Positions 16,420 through 24,533 of a stretch of DNA of 64,000 nt are shown piece after piece; the stretch's first letter is position 1; every line of letters begins with the position of its first letter. The notes beneath the pieces are model-generated. The model made no database searches. It worked only from the letters and a program-made list of their open reading frames with translations, and was not told where the DNA came from. Source of the DNA: Streptomyces reniochalinae (GTDB lineage: Bacteria > Actinomycetota > Actinomycetes > Streptomycetales > Streptomycetaceae); contig NZ_QOIM01000036.1 of the NCBI RefSeq assembly GCF_003323735.1, forward strand, positions 62,001-126,000, in the 5' to 3' direction. Position numbers and translations under genes: made by a program.

Positions 16420-16878
16420 ATGGCCCTTCCCAGAATCCGCGTCGCCGCATACGTGGTGCGTCATCGCACCGCCCCCGAACTGCTGGTGTTCGATCACGTC
16501 GGAATGCCGGAGGCCGGCACCCAGGTCCCCGCGGGGGGTGTCAGGCCCGGCGAAGGACTCGAAGAAGCGGTCCTTCGTGAAGTCGTCGAGGAAACCGGTC
16601 TGCGAGGAGTCACCGTGCTCCGGCTCATCGGCGAGGAGGACAAGCCGCACCCCGATACGGGGCAGCCGCGGCGCACCAGCTTCTTCCACCTCCAGGCACC
16701 GCCTGAAGGACCTGATGCCTGGGAGCACCGCGTCCACGGCGACGGATCGGACACCGGGCTCACCTTCGCCTGCCGGTTCCTCCCCGTTCCGCTCGCACTG
16801 CCACTGGCGGACGGCCAGGACGTATGGCTCGGACGCGTCGACCCCCGCTGGGCCACCGGTACCGACGCCGGTTGGTAG
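16420..16878 (+). CDS. Nudix hydrolase
   Basis: A 152-residue Nudix-fold protein. The box GX5EX7REUXEEXGU is complete as GVRPGEGLEEAVLREVVEETGL, read in two overlapping halves between residues 40 and 61, with the metal-binding REVVEE glutamates. The substrate, a nucleoside diphosphate linked to another group, cannot be predicted. The gene stands alone, downstream of a MITE-like element and followed by a strong terminator hairpin. Confidence 0.9.
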   Translation: MALPRIRVAAYVVRHRTAPELLVFDHVGMPEAGTQVPAGGVRPGEGLEEAVLREVVEETGLRGVTVLRLIGEEDKPHPDTGQPRRTSFFHLQAPPEGPDAWEHRVHGDGSDTGLTFACRFLPVPLALPLADGQDVWLGRVDPRWATGTDAGW

Positions 16879-16895
16879 CAGGCCGCACAGGAGAC

Positions 16896-16929
16896 GGCCC
16901 CGGCTGGAGGGGGGATTCCAGCCGGGGCC
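16896..16929 (+). terminator. Strong hairpin terminator after the Nudix gene
   Basis: GGCCCCGGCTGGA and TCCAGCCGGGGCC form a perfect 13-bp stem with an 8-base loop, 17 bases after the Nudix stop codon. There is no U-tract, as is common in Streptomyces. Confidence 0.8.
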
Positions 16930-17027
16930 TGTTCGTGGGTGGCGTGCGGGAGGGCGGTCGCCTCTCGGCGAGTGGCTCCGTGGGGCTTCAGCCGAACGAT
17001 CTTCCCCACGGGCTATAGGTGAGGCCC

Positions 17028-17042
17028 GGGGACACTGTCCCC
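17028..17042. promoter_or_regulatory. Short palindrome in the Nudix-BCCT gap
   Basis: GGGGACACTGTCCCC is a 7-bp inverted repeat around one base, next to a TATAGG hexamer (17014-17019). It could be an operator or a small hairpin. No gene start that fits was found nearby. Confidence 0.3.
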
Positions 17043-17198
17043 TCCCGCAGCCACACCGATGTCAACGGGGGGCAGCGCCGGATTGTTCCGCCCGCTCGCC
17101 GCTGTGCCTGTGATGTGTGGCATAGGCAACCACTCGGGCACCCCGTGGCTTCCCGCGCTCGGCACGCCACGCGACGGGCCCCGGGCGGCGGGGGCGGC

Positions 17199-18947
17199 TC
17201 ACTCGTGGTCGGAGGTCACCAAGCCGTTCTCCGACTCCTTGGACGCCGTGGCTTCAGGGGCCACGGGAGCGTCCTCGGCCGCCCGCGACCCGGGTGGCGG
17301 GACAGCGGCGGTCGGCGGCCCGGGAGCCAGGACGCCCTGTTCCAGAGCCATCTCCTTGGCCACGCGCGGAGCGGTCCACAGCGTCGGGAGCATGATGAAG
17401 CCGACGGGCACGGCCGTGACCACGATGAACGACTGGAGCGCCGTGATGCCGCCGTCACCGACGAGAATGAGCACAGCAGCTGCCGCACCCATCAGCAGGG
17501 CCCAGAAGGCGCGTACCGCCCGGGTGGGCTCGCCGAACTTCGTTCCGGCGGCGGCGATGCTGTACGACATCGAGTCGGTGGTGGTCACCACGAACGTGAT
17601 GGTCAGCAGCAGCAGCGCGACCGCGACGACGGCGCCCATGGGGAGCTGCTCGGCCATGGAGATGACCGCCGCGTCCATGCCCACGGCCTTGAGCGGGCCC
17701 GAGATGGTGCCGGGGCTGCGCTGCTCCAGGAAGATGCCGGTGCCCCCGAAGACGGTGAACCAGAACATGGTGGCCAGCGGCGGAATGATGGCGGTGGAGA
17801 CCACGAGGTCGCGCACCGTACGGCCCCGGGAGATGCGTGCCACGAAGATGGACATCAGCGGCCCGTAGCCGAGGAACCAGCCGAAGAAGAAGACCGTCCA
17901 GGAGCCGAGCCACGCGTGGTCGCCCCGGTTGAGGGCGAGCGGCACGAAGTCCCGCGCGTACTGGCCGAGCCCGCCGAGGAAGGAGTCCAGCACGAAGCCC
18001 AGGGAGCCGAGCACGAGGAAGACGGCCATGAGGGCGACAGCGAGCCAGACGTTGGCCTTGCTGAAGAACTGGATGCCGCGGCTGACACCACTGGCGACGG
18101 ACAGCACGGCCACGACGGTCAGCAGGACGATGACACCGAGTTGCACGGGGTAGCCGCCGGAGATGCCGAACACCTGGGAGAGCCCGTAGGAGACCTGGAG
18201 TCCCAGGAAGCCGATCGGACCGACTGTCCCGGCCACCACGGCGATGACGCACACGACGTCGACCGCCGCCGCCAGCTTGGAGTGCCGGATGCGCTCGCCG
18301 AGGAAGGGGTACAGCAGCGTCCGGGGGCGCAGCGGCATGCCGCGCTCCTGGCCGCGGATCATCACGATCGAGGCGAGGGTCCCGAGGACGGCCCAGGCGA
18401 GGAAGCCCCAGTGCGCGAAGCTCTGCGCGAGTGCCGCGTTGGCCGCCTGCCGGCTGCCGCTCTTGACGCCCTCGTAGAAGGGGGGCGTCTCGATGTAGTG
18501 CTGGACGGGTTCGCCCGCTGCGAAGAACACACCGCCGCCCGCGAGCAGCGTCGACATGATCATCGCGACCCACTGGAACCTGCCGTACTCAGGGCGTGCC
18601 CCGCTGCCGCCCAGCCGCACCTTGCCGAACCTGGAGAAGCCCAGCCACAGCGCGACGCCGAACGTCGCGAGCAGGAAGACCTGCCACAGCGGGCCGAACC
18701 AGCGTGCGGCGAAGGCGAAGACCGTGTCCACCACGTCGCCGGTGGCGGCGGGTGCGATCAGCGCGGCCAGGACGAACGCGAGGAGCAGCCCGCCGCTGAT
18801 CGCGAGCACCAGCACGTCGGTGCGTGAGCGGTCACCGGACGGCGGCGTGGCCGCTGCCGTATGACACCCTTCTTCACCGTCCGTGGTCGGCTCGGTCCCC
18901 GGGGGGACGGCCGCACCTGCGGTGGTTCGGGCGTTCGGAGTCGGCAT
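17199..18947 (-). CDS. BCCT-family transporter with altered aromatic box
   Basis: A 582-residue secondary transporter of the betaine/choline/carnitine family with about 12 helices and a Pro/Ala-rich cytoplasmic tail. The glycine-rich stretch AGGGVFFAAGEP (residues 136-147) and the signature ARISRGRTVRD (370-380) are clear. In the helix corresponding to BetP TM8, FFFGWFLGYGP replaces the Trp-rich box: only W357 is kept, while F355, F358 and Y361 sit where BetP has W371, W374 and W377. The ligand may therefore differ from glycine betaine. The start at 18947 has only a weak AAGGAA site. The TetR gene upstream may regulate it. Confidence 0.87.
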   Translation of the reverse strand: MPTPNARTTAGAAVPPGTEPTTDGEEGCHTAAATPPSGDRSRTDVLVLAISGGLLLAFVLAALIAPAATGDVVDTVFAFAARWFGPLWQVFLLATFGVALWLGFSRFGKVRLGGSGARPEYGRFQWVAMIMSTLLAGGGVFFAAGEPVQHYIETPPFYEGVKSGSRQAANAALAQSFAHWGFLAWAVLGTLASIVMIRGQERGMPLRPRTLLYPFLGERIRHSKLAAAVDVVCVIAVVAGTVGPIGFLGLQVSYGLSQVFGISGGYPVQLGVIVLLTVVAVLSVASGVSRGIQFFSKANVWLAVALMAVFLVLGSLGFVLDSFLGGLGQYARDFVPLALNRGDHAWLGSWTVFFFGWFLGYGPLMSIFVARISRGRTVRDLVVSTAIIPPLATMFWFTVFGGTGIFLEQRSPGTISGPLKAVGMDAAVISMAEQLPMGAVVAVALLLLTITFVVTTTDSMSYSIAAAGTKFGEPTRAVRAFWALLMGAAAAVLILVGDGGITALQSFIVVTAVPVGFIMLPTLWTAPRVAKEMALEQGVLAPGPPTAAVPPPGSRAAEDAPVAPEATASKESENGLVTSDHE

Positions 18948-19278
18948 GAGGTTCCTTGCGGGAGGGGTCAGTCGGGGAGGGGACATGACGCACCGCGAGG
19001 ACGCACGCGCTCTCGAGACGCAGGACCGCTCGGTGCGCGGGTCAGTGGGACAGGCTGCTACTCGCACCGCGGCGTGGTCAAATTCCGGACAGCCGGACAG
19101 CCCCCGTGACACCCCTCCTGACGTGCGGTTTCGCGTACCGCTGTGGAGCCGGTGGTTGAGAAGGATCACCCCGGGCCCGCCGGAACAGCCCGACGGAGCG
19201 CTACGAGGCCCCCTGGGGGAGGATTCCTCTCCCCGGCGCGCTCCGGCGGGCCACCCTCCTTGGAGTCGCCGGGCTGTC
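18948..19278. other. 331-bp gap with a structured segment
   Basis: No gene is seen. GGCCCGCCGGA (19174-19184) and TCCGGCGGGCC (19242-19252) are perfect 11-bp inverted arms enclosing 57 bases with further GC-rich pairing, including GGAGCGC/GCGCTCC. It lies between the TetR stop and the BCCT start, so it may be a terminator for TetR or part of the BCCT leader. It does not match a riboswitch class I can recognise. Confidence 0.4.
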
Positions 19279-19839
19279 CTACCGCTCCCGCTGCCGGGCG
19301 GGAGCGGTGATGCGGACGACGGCTTCCAGGGTCAGTGCGCGCTCGTGGGGCTCACGGGCCAGCGCGCGGTGGAGCGTCAGCCCCTCGATGAGCGCGTCGA
19401 GTTGGCGCGCCGTCTCCGGGTCGAAGTGCTTTTCCAGGTGGACGCGGCTGCGGCGCATCCACTCGTGGGTGAGTTCTCGGTACGACGGTTGGCGAGCGGC
19501 GAGGGTGTACAGCTCCTGGGTGAGCACCAGGTCGCGCGGGCTCTCCTCGGACAGCGCGTGGACGAGGTCGGCCACCGCCTCCCGGGCCTGGTCGCGGTCG
19601 GCCGCGGCGGCGAGGTGTGCGTCGAAGACGGCGACGATGTGGTCGGTGAAGCTGCGGAACGCGTCCTGGAGCAGCTGGTCGATGCCGCTGAAGTGGTAGG
19701 TCATCGAGCCCAGGGGAACACCCGCGCGCGCGGCGATCCTCCGGTGGGAGACGCGCGCGATGCCCTCTTCGGCGATGAGGTCGAGGGTGGCGGCGATGAT
19801 GCGTGCGCGCCGCTGCGGGTCCGTACGTCCGGTCGTCAT
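19279..19839 (-). CDS. TetR-family regulator
   Basis: A 186-residue TetR-family repressor. The N-terminal helix-turn-helix reads IIAATLDLIAEEGIARVSHR through RAGVPLGSMTYHFSG, with a helical ligand domain after residue 60. The ATG at 19839 starts just before the DNA-binding domain; the open frame upstream is arginine/proline-rich and implausible. It lies between an MFS gene and a BCCT gene on the same strand. Either may be its target; the lack of a divergent partner makes this uncertain. Confidence 0.87.
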   Translation of the reverse strand: MTTGRTDPQRRARIIAATLDLIAEEGIARVSHRRIAARAGVPLGSMTYHFSGIDQLLQDAFRSFTDHIVAVFDAHLAAAADRDQAREAVADLVHALSEESPRDLVLTQELYTLAARQPSYRELTHEWMRRSRVHLEKHFDPETARQLDALIEGLTLHRALAREPHERALTLEAVVRITAPARQRER

Positions 19840-20089
19840 GGCAGCAGACTCACAGGTTCCGGGCGGTCCTGGCGGGGTTCGCGGGGTTTCCCGACGGCGG
19901 TGGTGTGCCCTGCGGCGCTCGGTGTCCCGCGTGCCGCGCGCGGGCCGGCAGCGTCGCCGAGGTCCACGCCGGGCGGGCCGGTGAAGCCCCGGCCTGGCGG
20001 GATGTGGCGCCACATGACCCCGATCGTAGCCTGCTGACGTGGGGCGCGCGCATGCCCTGGTCCGAGGGGCCACAGGTCCCTGGCGCAGG

Positions 20090-21301
20090 TCAGCGACGCC
20101 TGGTCCGGAGGACCCCGGCGAGCGAGAGGACGAGAAGTCCGGCCAGGGGTACGACCAGCAGCCCGACGCGGAGGCTCGCCGCGTCGGCGACCAGTCCCAC
20201 GACAGGCGGGGAGAGCAGGAAGCCGAGCCGCATGAGCCAGGAGACGACGGTGAGCCCCGAGCCCGGCTTGAGCCCTGGAAGCTCGTCGGCTTCGTGCATC
20301 GCGGCGGGGACCAGCGTCGCGACTCCCAGTCCGGCCGCGGCGAAGCCGAGAACGGTGCCGGGCACGGTGGGCACGGCGAGCGCGAGGCCCATGCCGGCGG
20401 CGGCGATCAGTCCGCCGGTGCGGGCCACGGCCCGCTGTCCGAACCTGTCGACGAGGCGGTCGCCGACGAGGCGGCCGACGAACTGGGCCCCGACGAGGGC
20501 GATGTACCCGGACGCCGCGAGCGCGGCCGACGCGTGCAGCGAGCCGGCGAGGTAGAGCGCGGCCCAGGAGTTGCCCGCGTCCTCGACGAGCGAACCCGCC
20601 GTGGCGATGAGCACGAGTGCGGCCAGTACGCAGGCGGTGCGCGCACCTGTCGTCGTGCGCCGTACGGGCTGCGGGCCGCGGTCATCGGCGGCGTCGGCGT
20701 CCACGGCGGGCTCCGTGTCGGGCCCTGGCAGACAGAACCGCAGGGCGACGCACGCGGCGGCGGCGAACACGACGGCCGAGATCGCCAGGTGCTGTCCGCG
20801 GGGGAGGCCGAGCGCGATGGCGCCGGCGGCCATGCTTCCGCCCGTGACGGCCCCGATGGACCAGATGGCGTGGAAGGAGTTGATGATGGAGCGTCCGTAG
20901 CGGCGCTGCACCCGCAGGCCGTGGGCGTTCTGGGCGACGTCGGTGATCGCGTCCATCGCGCCGGCCAGGAACAGCGCTCCGGCGAAGAGGGCGACCGAGT
21001 CGGCCAGGGCGGCTGCCAGGATCCCTGCGCCGGTCAGCAGGGTGCTGCCGACGGCCACCCGCGCCGAGCCGAGCCGTCGTATGAGTACCCCGGCCGCCAG
21101 GCCGGCCGCTATGGCGCCTGCCGGGAACGCGGCCACGGCCAGCCCGTAGGTGGCGTTGCCCATCTGCAGGTCCGCCTTGATCTGCGGATACCTCGGCAGG
21201 AGGTTCGCGAACAGCGCTCCGTTGGTGAGGAAGAGGACGGCAACGGCTACGCGCGCCCGCCGCTCGGCTCGCGCAGGCCTGCGCAGTACGTCGACAGTCA
21301 T
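20090..21301 (-). CDS. MFS transporter, YbjJ-like
   Basis: A 403-residue MFS transporter with 12 predicted helices, similar in layout to YbjJ/FucP-like permeases (FLTNGALFANLLPRYPQIK at helix 1, RRLGSARVAVG after helix 2, DVAQNAHGLRVQRRYGRS mid-protein). The start is the ATG at 21301. A TATAGG -10-like element on the minus strand (21311-21316) lies so close that the transcript would be nearly leaderless. Substrate unknown; sugar or small-molecule export are both possible. Confidence 0.82.
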   Translation of the reverse strand: MTVDVLRRPARAERRARVAVAVLFLTNGALFANLLPRYPQIKADLQMGNATYGLAVAAFPAGAIAAGLAAGVLIRRLGSARVAVGSTLLTGAGILAAALADSVALFAGALFLAGAMDAITDVAQNAHGLRVQRRYGRSIINSFHAIWSIGAVTGGSMAAGAIALGLPRGQHLAISAVVFAAAACVALRFCLPGPDTEPAVDADAADDRGPQPVRRTTTGARTACVLAALVLIATAGSLVEDAGNSWAALYLAGSLHASAALAASGYIALVGAQFVGRLVGDRLVDRFGQRAVARTGGLIAAAGMGLALAVPTVPGTVLGFAAAGLGVATLVPAAMHEADELPGLKPGSGLTVVSWLMRLGFLLSPPVVGLVADAASLRVGLLVVPLAGLLVLSLAGVLRTRRR

Positions 21302-21310
21302 GCGCGGAAC

Positions 21311-21336
21311 CCTATAGTCAGAGCGTACGAACGTAC
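21311..21336 (-). promoter_or_regulatory. Promoter and operator of the YbjJ-like MFS gene
   Basis: GTACGAACGTAC (21325-21336, arms GTACG/CGTAC) lies just upstream of the -10-like TATAGG (minus strand, 21311-21316), in the usual position for a repressor acting on the -35/-10 spacer. The start codon follows about 10 bases after the -10 element. Confidence 0.5.
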
Positions 21337-21419
21337 ACTCCGTTCTGGTGCCGTACTCGCGGTGGCGCCAGGTCTCTTCGAGGGGCCCGGCCGCCGGTGG
21401 GGCGGCACCGGGCCCCACG

Positions 21420-21848
21420 TCACCGCACGGACCCGCCTGCCGTCCTCGCGCGTCCGGCCACGGCAGCAGCGCTGCGCTGACGGTGACGGCGAACGCCGTG
21501 GTCCACGAGCGCGCGCTCCACCACGGCCCCGGTGACCAGCGGGGCGAGGAAACCGGCGCACCCGGCGGTGATCTGCACGGCCCCGGCGACCGGGCCGTAA
21601 CGCGGCCCGGGAACCTCCTCGGCGCCGCGGGTCCGGGTCGACGAAGCAGTCGCGGTGCTCACTGCCGTATCGGTGAGGTGCTGGTGGATGAAGACCGTCG
21701 GCATCACCAGCCAGAAGTCCTCTGCGGCTTCCGGAAGCGGTGCGTCCGCGCTGCCGGACGGAGAGCGGCCCGACGTTGCCGCGCCCACGGGCATACCGTC
21801 CTTGGGCAGCCTTTCGCTCGCATCCACCCATTCCACCGTCGCACGCAC
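21420..21848 (-). pseudogene. Frameshifted remnants: small unknown protein and MFS C-terminus
   Basis: The 605-bp gap between two genes holds decayed coding sequence. The first 62 residues of this frame (WVDASERLPKDGMPV ... FWLVMPTVFIHQHL) look like a small conserved actinobacterial protein, but its expected continuation (EHRDCFVDPD) is in another frame near 21650. From about 21608 down, YGPVAGAVQITAGCAGFLAP resembles the last helices of an ACS-type MFS permease; the matching end, WTTAFAVTVSAALLPW, is again in a shifted frame near 21500. These are two gene fragments with at least two frameshifts. Confidence 0.5.
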
Positions 21849-21906
21849 GTCCGGCTCCCACGTCGTCTCCTCGGCCCGTCTGCCACGTACGGCCGTTGTG
21901 GCAGTG

Positions 21907-22485
21907 TCACCCCTCGGCGGCCGGTGGGTCGTCGAGGGCGGCGAGGTGGGCGGTGAGGTCGTCGGTGAAGCGTCCCAGCAGCCGGCCGAGATCCTGCCGG
22001 TCCTGATCGGGCCATCCCGCGAGGGCGTCGGCGAACCAGCCGACGAGCGTGCGCATGTAGCGCTCGGCCGCCGCGGTGCCCTCGGCGGTCGTCTCGACGA
22101 GGCGGGCTCGCTGGTCCTCCGGGTCGGTGACGCGCACGATCAGTCCGCGCCGCTGCAACTCGTTCACCTGCCGGGTGACGTGCGGCCCCACGACCTGCAT
22201 CCGTGCGGCGATCTCGCCGACACGCAGCGGCTGGTCGGACATGTGCAGCATGAGGAGCACCGACATCGCAGGACGGTCCACGCGGACCGCGGTGGCCTCC
22301 ATGGCGCGCTCGACCAGGCGGCCGCGGTTGAGGACGTTGCCGAGCTGGGTCAGCCGGGGGAGTACCGCGAGCACTTCCTGTTCGCGCAGCTCCCGCTGCT
22401 GTTCGCGCGGCTCCCGCTGTTCGCGCGGTTCCTGGCCGTGTGCGGCGCCCCGGGAGGTGGTCTCGTCCGGCTGAGGCGGGCTCAT
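21907..22485 (-). CDS. MarR-family regulator
   Basis: A 192-residue MarR-type winged-helix regulator. An unusual N-terminus (residues 14-36) is a run of Arg-Glu-Gln repeats (REQREPREQQRELREQE). The wHTH follows with DQPLRVGEIAARMQVVGPHVTRQV and the wing RVTDPEDQRARLVETT, where the DxRxR pattern is typical. It is divergent from an FAD monooxygenase, and two ATACCTA-type operators lie between them. It probably represses both genes and is released by an aromatic or antibiotic ligand. Confidence 0.88.
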   Translation of the reverse strand: MSPPQPDETTSRGAAHGQEPREQREPREQQRELREQEVLAVLPRLTQLGNVLNRGRLVERAMEATAVRVDRPAMSVLLMLHMSDQPLRVGEIAARMQVVGPHVTRQVNELQRRGLIVRVTDPEDQRARLVETTAEGTAAAERYMRTLVGWFADALAGWPDQDRQDLGRLLGRFTDDLTAHLAALDDPPAAEG

Positions 22486-22501
22486 CGCGTCTCCTTATTG
22501 A

Positions 22502-22589
22502 ATACCTACGTTAGGTATGTAATCGTGGGTCGAGGGCGCGGACGTTCGCGGGTCACGACGCCCTGAGGAAACATACCTACGTTACGTAT
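22502..22589. promoter_or_regulatory. Two MarR-type operators
   Basis: ATACCTACGTTAGGTAT (22502-22518) is a perfect inverted repeat with 7-bp arms around CGT. A second copy, ATACCTACGTTACGTAT (22573-22589), has one mismatch. They are 71 bp apart, one by each divergent start, which suits autorepression by the MarR protein together with control of the monooxygenase. Confidence 0.72.
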
Positions 22590-22632
22590 CCGGTCGGCGG
22601 CTCGTCCAGGCCCGGCCGGGAAGGGAGCACTC

Positions 22633-23832
22633 ATGGGCACGGCACCCGGGCGCACGATCCTCATCTCCGGCGCCAGCATCGCCGGACCGTCGCTCGCCTA
22701 CTGGCTCAACCGTCACGGCTTCGCCGTCACGGTGGTGGAGAAGGCCGACACCATACGCGTCGGGGGATACCCCATCGACATCCGCGGGACCGCCCTGGAA
22801 GTGGTCAGCCGCATGGGCCTGCTCCCGCGCCTGCGCGCCGCGCATGTCGACAGCCGCACCATCACCTTCGTCGACGCCGACGGCGACCGCGTCGGATCGG
22901 TCAGGCCCGAGGTCATCACCGGCGGCGTCGAGGGCCGCGACCTCGAAGTCCGCCGCGGGGACCTCGCCGAGGCCCTCTACGACGCCGTCCGCGGGGACGT
23001 CGAGTTCCTCTTCGACGACTGGATCACCGCCCTCCACGACCACGACGGCGGGGTGGACGTGACCTTCGACAGCGGCGAACAGCGGACCTTCGACCTCGTC
23101 ATCGGCGCTGACGGACTCCACTCCCACACCAGGGGCCTGGCCTTCGGCCCCGAGGAGAAGTACCACCGCTATCTCGGCAACTGTTTCGCCGGCTTCACCA
23201 TGCCCAACCACCTCGGTCTCTCCCACGAGGCCCTGATGTGGAACACCCCGGGCAAGGGCGCGGTCCTCTACGCCGTCGGCGACGGCGACCACGTGCACGC
23301 GTTCCTCAACTTCGCCCGCCCCGAACCGCCCTTCGACGCCTTCCGTGACCCCGAGGCCCAGCGTGACCTGGTGGCTTCCGTCTTCTCCCAGGACGCGTGG
23401 GAGATTCCGCGCCTGGTCACCGCCATGCGGCGCGCCGACGACCTGTTCTTCGACGTCATCAGCCAGATCCGCATGCCCCACTGGTCGAGCGGACGGGTCG
23501 CCCTCGCCGGCGACGCCGCCCACGCTCCGTCCTTCCTCTCGGGCCAGGGCTCCAGCATCGCGCTGGTCGGCGCCTACGTCCTCGCCGGTGAACTGGCCTC
23601 ACACGCCGACCACTCGACCGCCTTCACGGCGTACGAGGAGCGCACACGCGCGTTCGTCGAGCTGAACCAGGCGCTCGCGACCACCGGAGGCGCCCACGTC
23701 CTTCCCGGCACCGCCGAGGAACTGGCACGGCGCAACCAATCCCTGCGTGACCCGGCGCCTCTCCCCGACGACCAGGACTGGGCCGCCACCACGGCGCTCA
23801 CTCTCCCCGACTACGCCGACGTCCGTCGGTGA
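22633..23832 (+). CDS. FAD-dependent monooxygenase, aromatic hydroxylase/TetX type
   Basis: A 399-residue class A flavin monooxygenase. The N-terminal dinucleotide-binding motif reads ISGASIAGPSLAYWLNRHG, a variant of GxGxxG with serine and alanine replacements. The second FAD motif GRVALAGDAAHAPSFLSGQG is intact, as is the DG-like motif GADGLHSHTR near residue 155. A GGAAGGGAG site precedes the ATG. It is divergent from a MarR regulator with two operators between them, a layout common for inducible hydroxylases that modify aromatic compounds or antibiotics. Substrate unknown. Confidence 0.88.
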   Translation: MGTAPGRTILISGASIAGPSLAYWLNRHGFAVTVVEKADTIRVGGYPIDIRGTALEVVSRMGLLPRLRAAHVDSRTITFVDADGDRVGSVRPEVITGGVEGRDLEVRRGDLAEALYDAVRGDVEFLFDDWITALHDHDGGVDVTFDSGEQRTFDLVIGADGLHSHTRGLAFGPEEKYHRYLGNCFAGFTMPNHLGLSHEALMWNTPGKGAVLYAVGDGDHVHAFLNFARPEPPFDAFRDPEAQRDLVASVFSQDAWEIPRLVTAMRRADDLFFDVISQIRMPHWSSGRVALAGDAAHAPSFLSGQGSSIALVGAYVLAGELASHADHSTAFTAYEERTRAFVELNQALATTGGAHVLPGTAEELARRNQSLRDPAPLPDDQDWAATTALTLPDYADVRR

Positions 23833-23900
23833 GGGAAGGTCCGCTAGGTTGTCGTTCTCGTGAGGGCGTCAGAGGGTAACTTCCCGGGAGAGGCGGGCGG

Positions 23901-24425
23901 ATGACGGGGCGCAGGGCGGGTTCGGCGGTCGTCGCGGCGGTGGCGTTGGCGCTGCTGGTGGGCGGCTGCGGCAGCGACGGGGAGCCCGCCGGGGGCGGGG
24001 AGAAGAAGGCCGGGCGTTCCCAGCCGGAGAACCCCGCGGACGGCGCCGAGCTGTCGGGGGTGTGGTCCGCGCGTCCGACCGGTCAGGATTACACGCTGAT
24101 CATTGTCGGGGACAGTGCTCTGATGCAGTGGGACAAGGGCCAGAGGGGGCTGTGCGACGGCCAGGTCACCACCACGGGGTCGGTCACCGAGGTGGTCCTT
24201 CAGTGCGCCGGTGACACGGAGGAGGGGCGCGACAAGGGCGCCATCGAGTCCGCTGATCCCAAGAGCATGCGGGTGAACTGGAACGGCGAGTTCGGCAGCA
24301 CCTCCTTCACCCGGGTTGCCGACGCCCCCGCCGAACTGCCCGAGACCCCCGACGACGTGCCGGGTCTGCGGGAGGCGCTGGAGAAGCTGCCCCGGGGCAC
24401 CCACGTCCCGGACGAGCTTTCCTGA
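23901..24425 (+). CDS. Secreted lipoprotein of unknown function
   Basis: A 174-residue protein with a signal peptide (residues 1-24, twin-arginine-free) ending in lipobox LVGGC, so it should be lipid-anchored outside the membrane. A Gly/Glu-rich linker (25-48) leads to a small beta-rich domain (about 50-145) with ELSGVWSARPTG and two cysteines (LCDGQ, LQCAG) that could form a disulfide. A GGGAGAGGCGGG site precedes the ATG. I do not recognise the domain. It stands between the monooxygenase and a convergent ROK gene. Confidence 0.75.
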   Translation: MTGRRAGSAVVAAVALALLVGGCGSDGEPAGGGEKKAGRSQPENPADGAELSGVWSARPTGQDYTLIIVGDSALMQWDKGQRGLCDGQVTTTGSVTEVVLQCAGDTEEGRDKGAIESADPKSMRVNWNGEFGSTSFTRVADAPAELPETPDDVPGLREALEKLPRGTHVPDELS

Positions 24426-24466
24426 GGCGAGGGCGGTTCCGGGCCGCAGCTGGTGCCGGCCTCGCC
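24426..24466. terminator. Possible hairpin between lipoprotein and ROK gene
   Basis: GGCGAGG (24426-24432) and CCTCGCC (24460-24466) can pair in the convergent gap, with CCGG/CCGG inside the loop. A weak terminator candidate. Confidence 0.3.
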
Positions 24467-24533
24467 GGGTGGGGTCATCCCGCCGCAGGCACGGCAGGGC
24501 GCCTCGGGCCTTCGTCCCGCTGCCCGAACCGCC

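Noticed and set aside
17019-18827. A 602-codon frame antisense to the BCCT gene
   Set aside because: Asp/Glu/Gly/Gln-rich composition with no hydrophobic core or motif; compositional.
21298-21861. A 187-codon frame as an intact gene in the MFS-MarR gap
   Set aside because: It carries only pieces of homology that alternate with another frame, consistent with frameshifted remnants rather than a gene.
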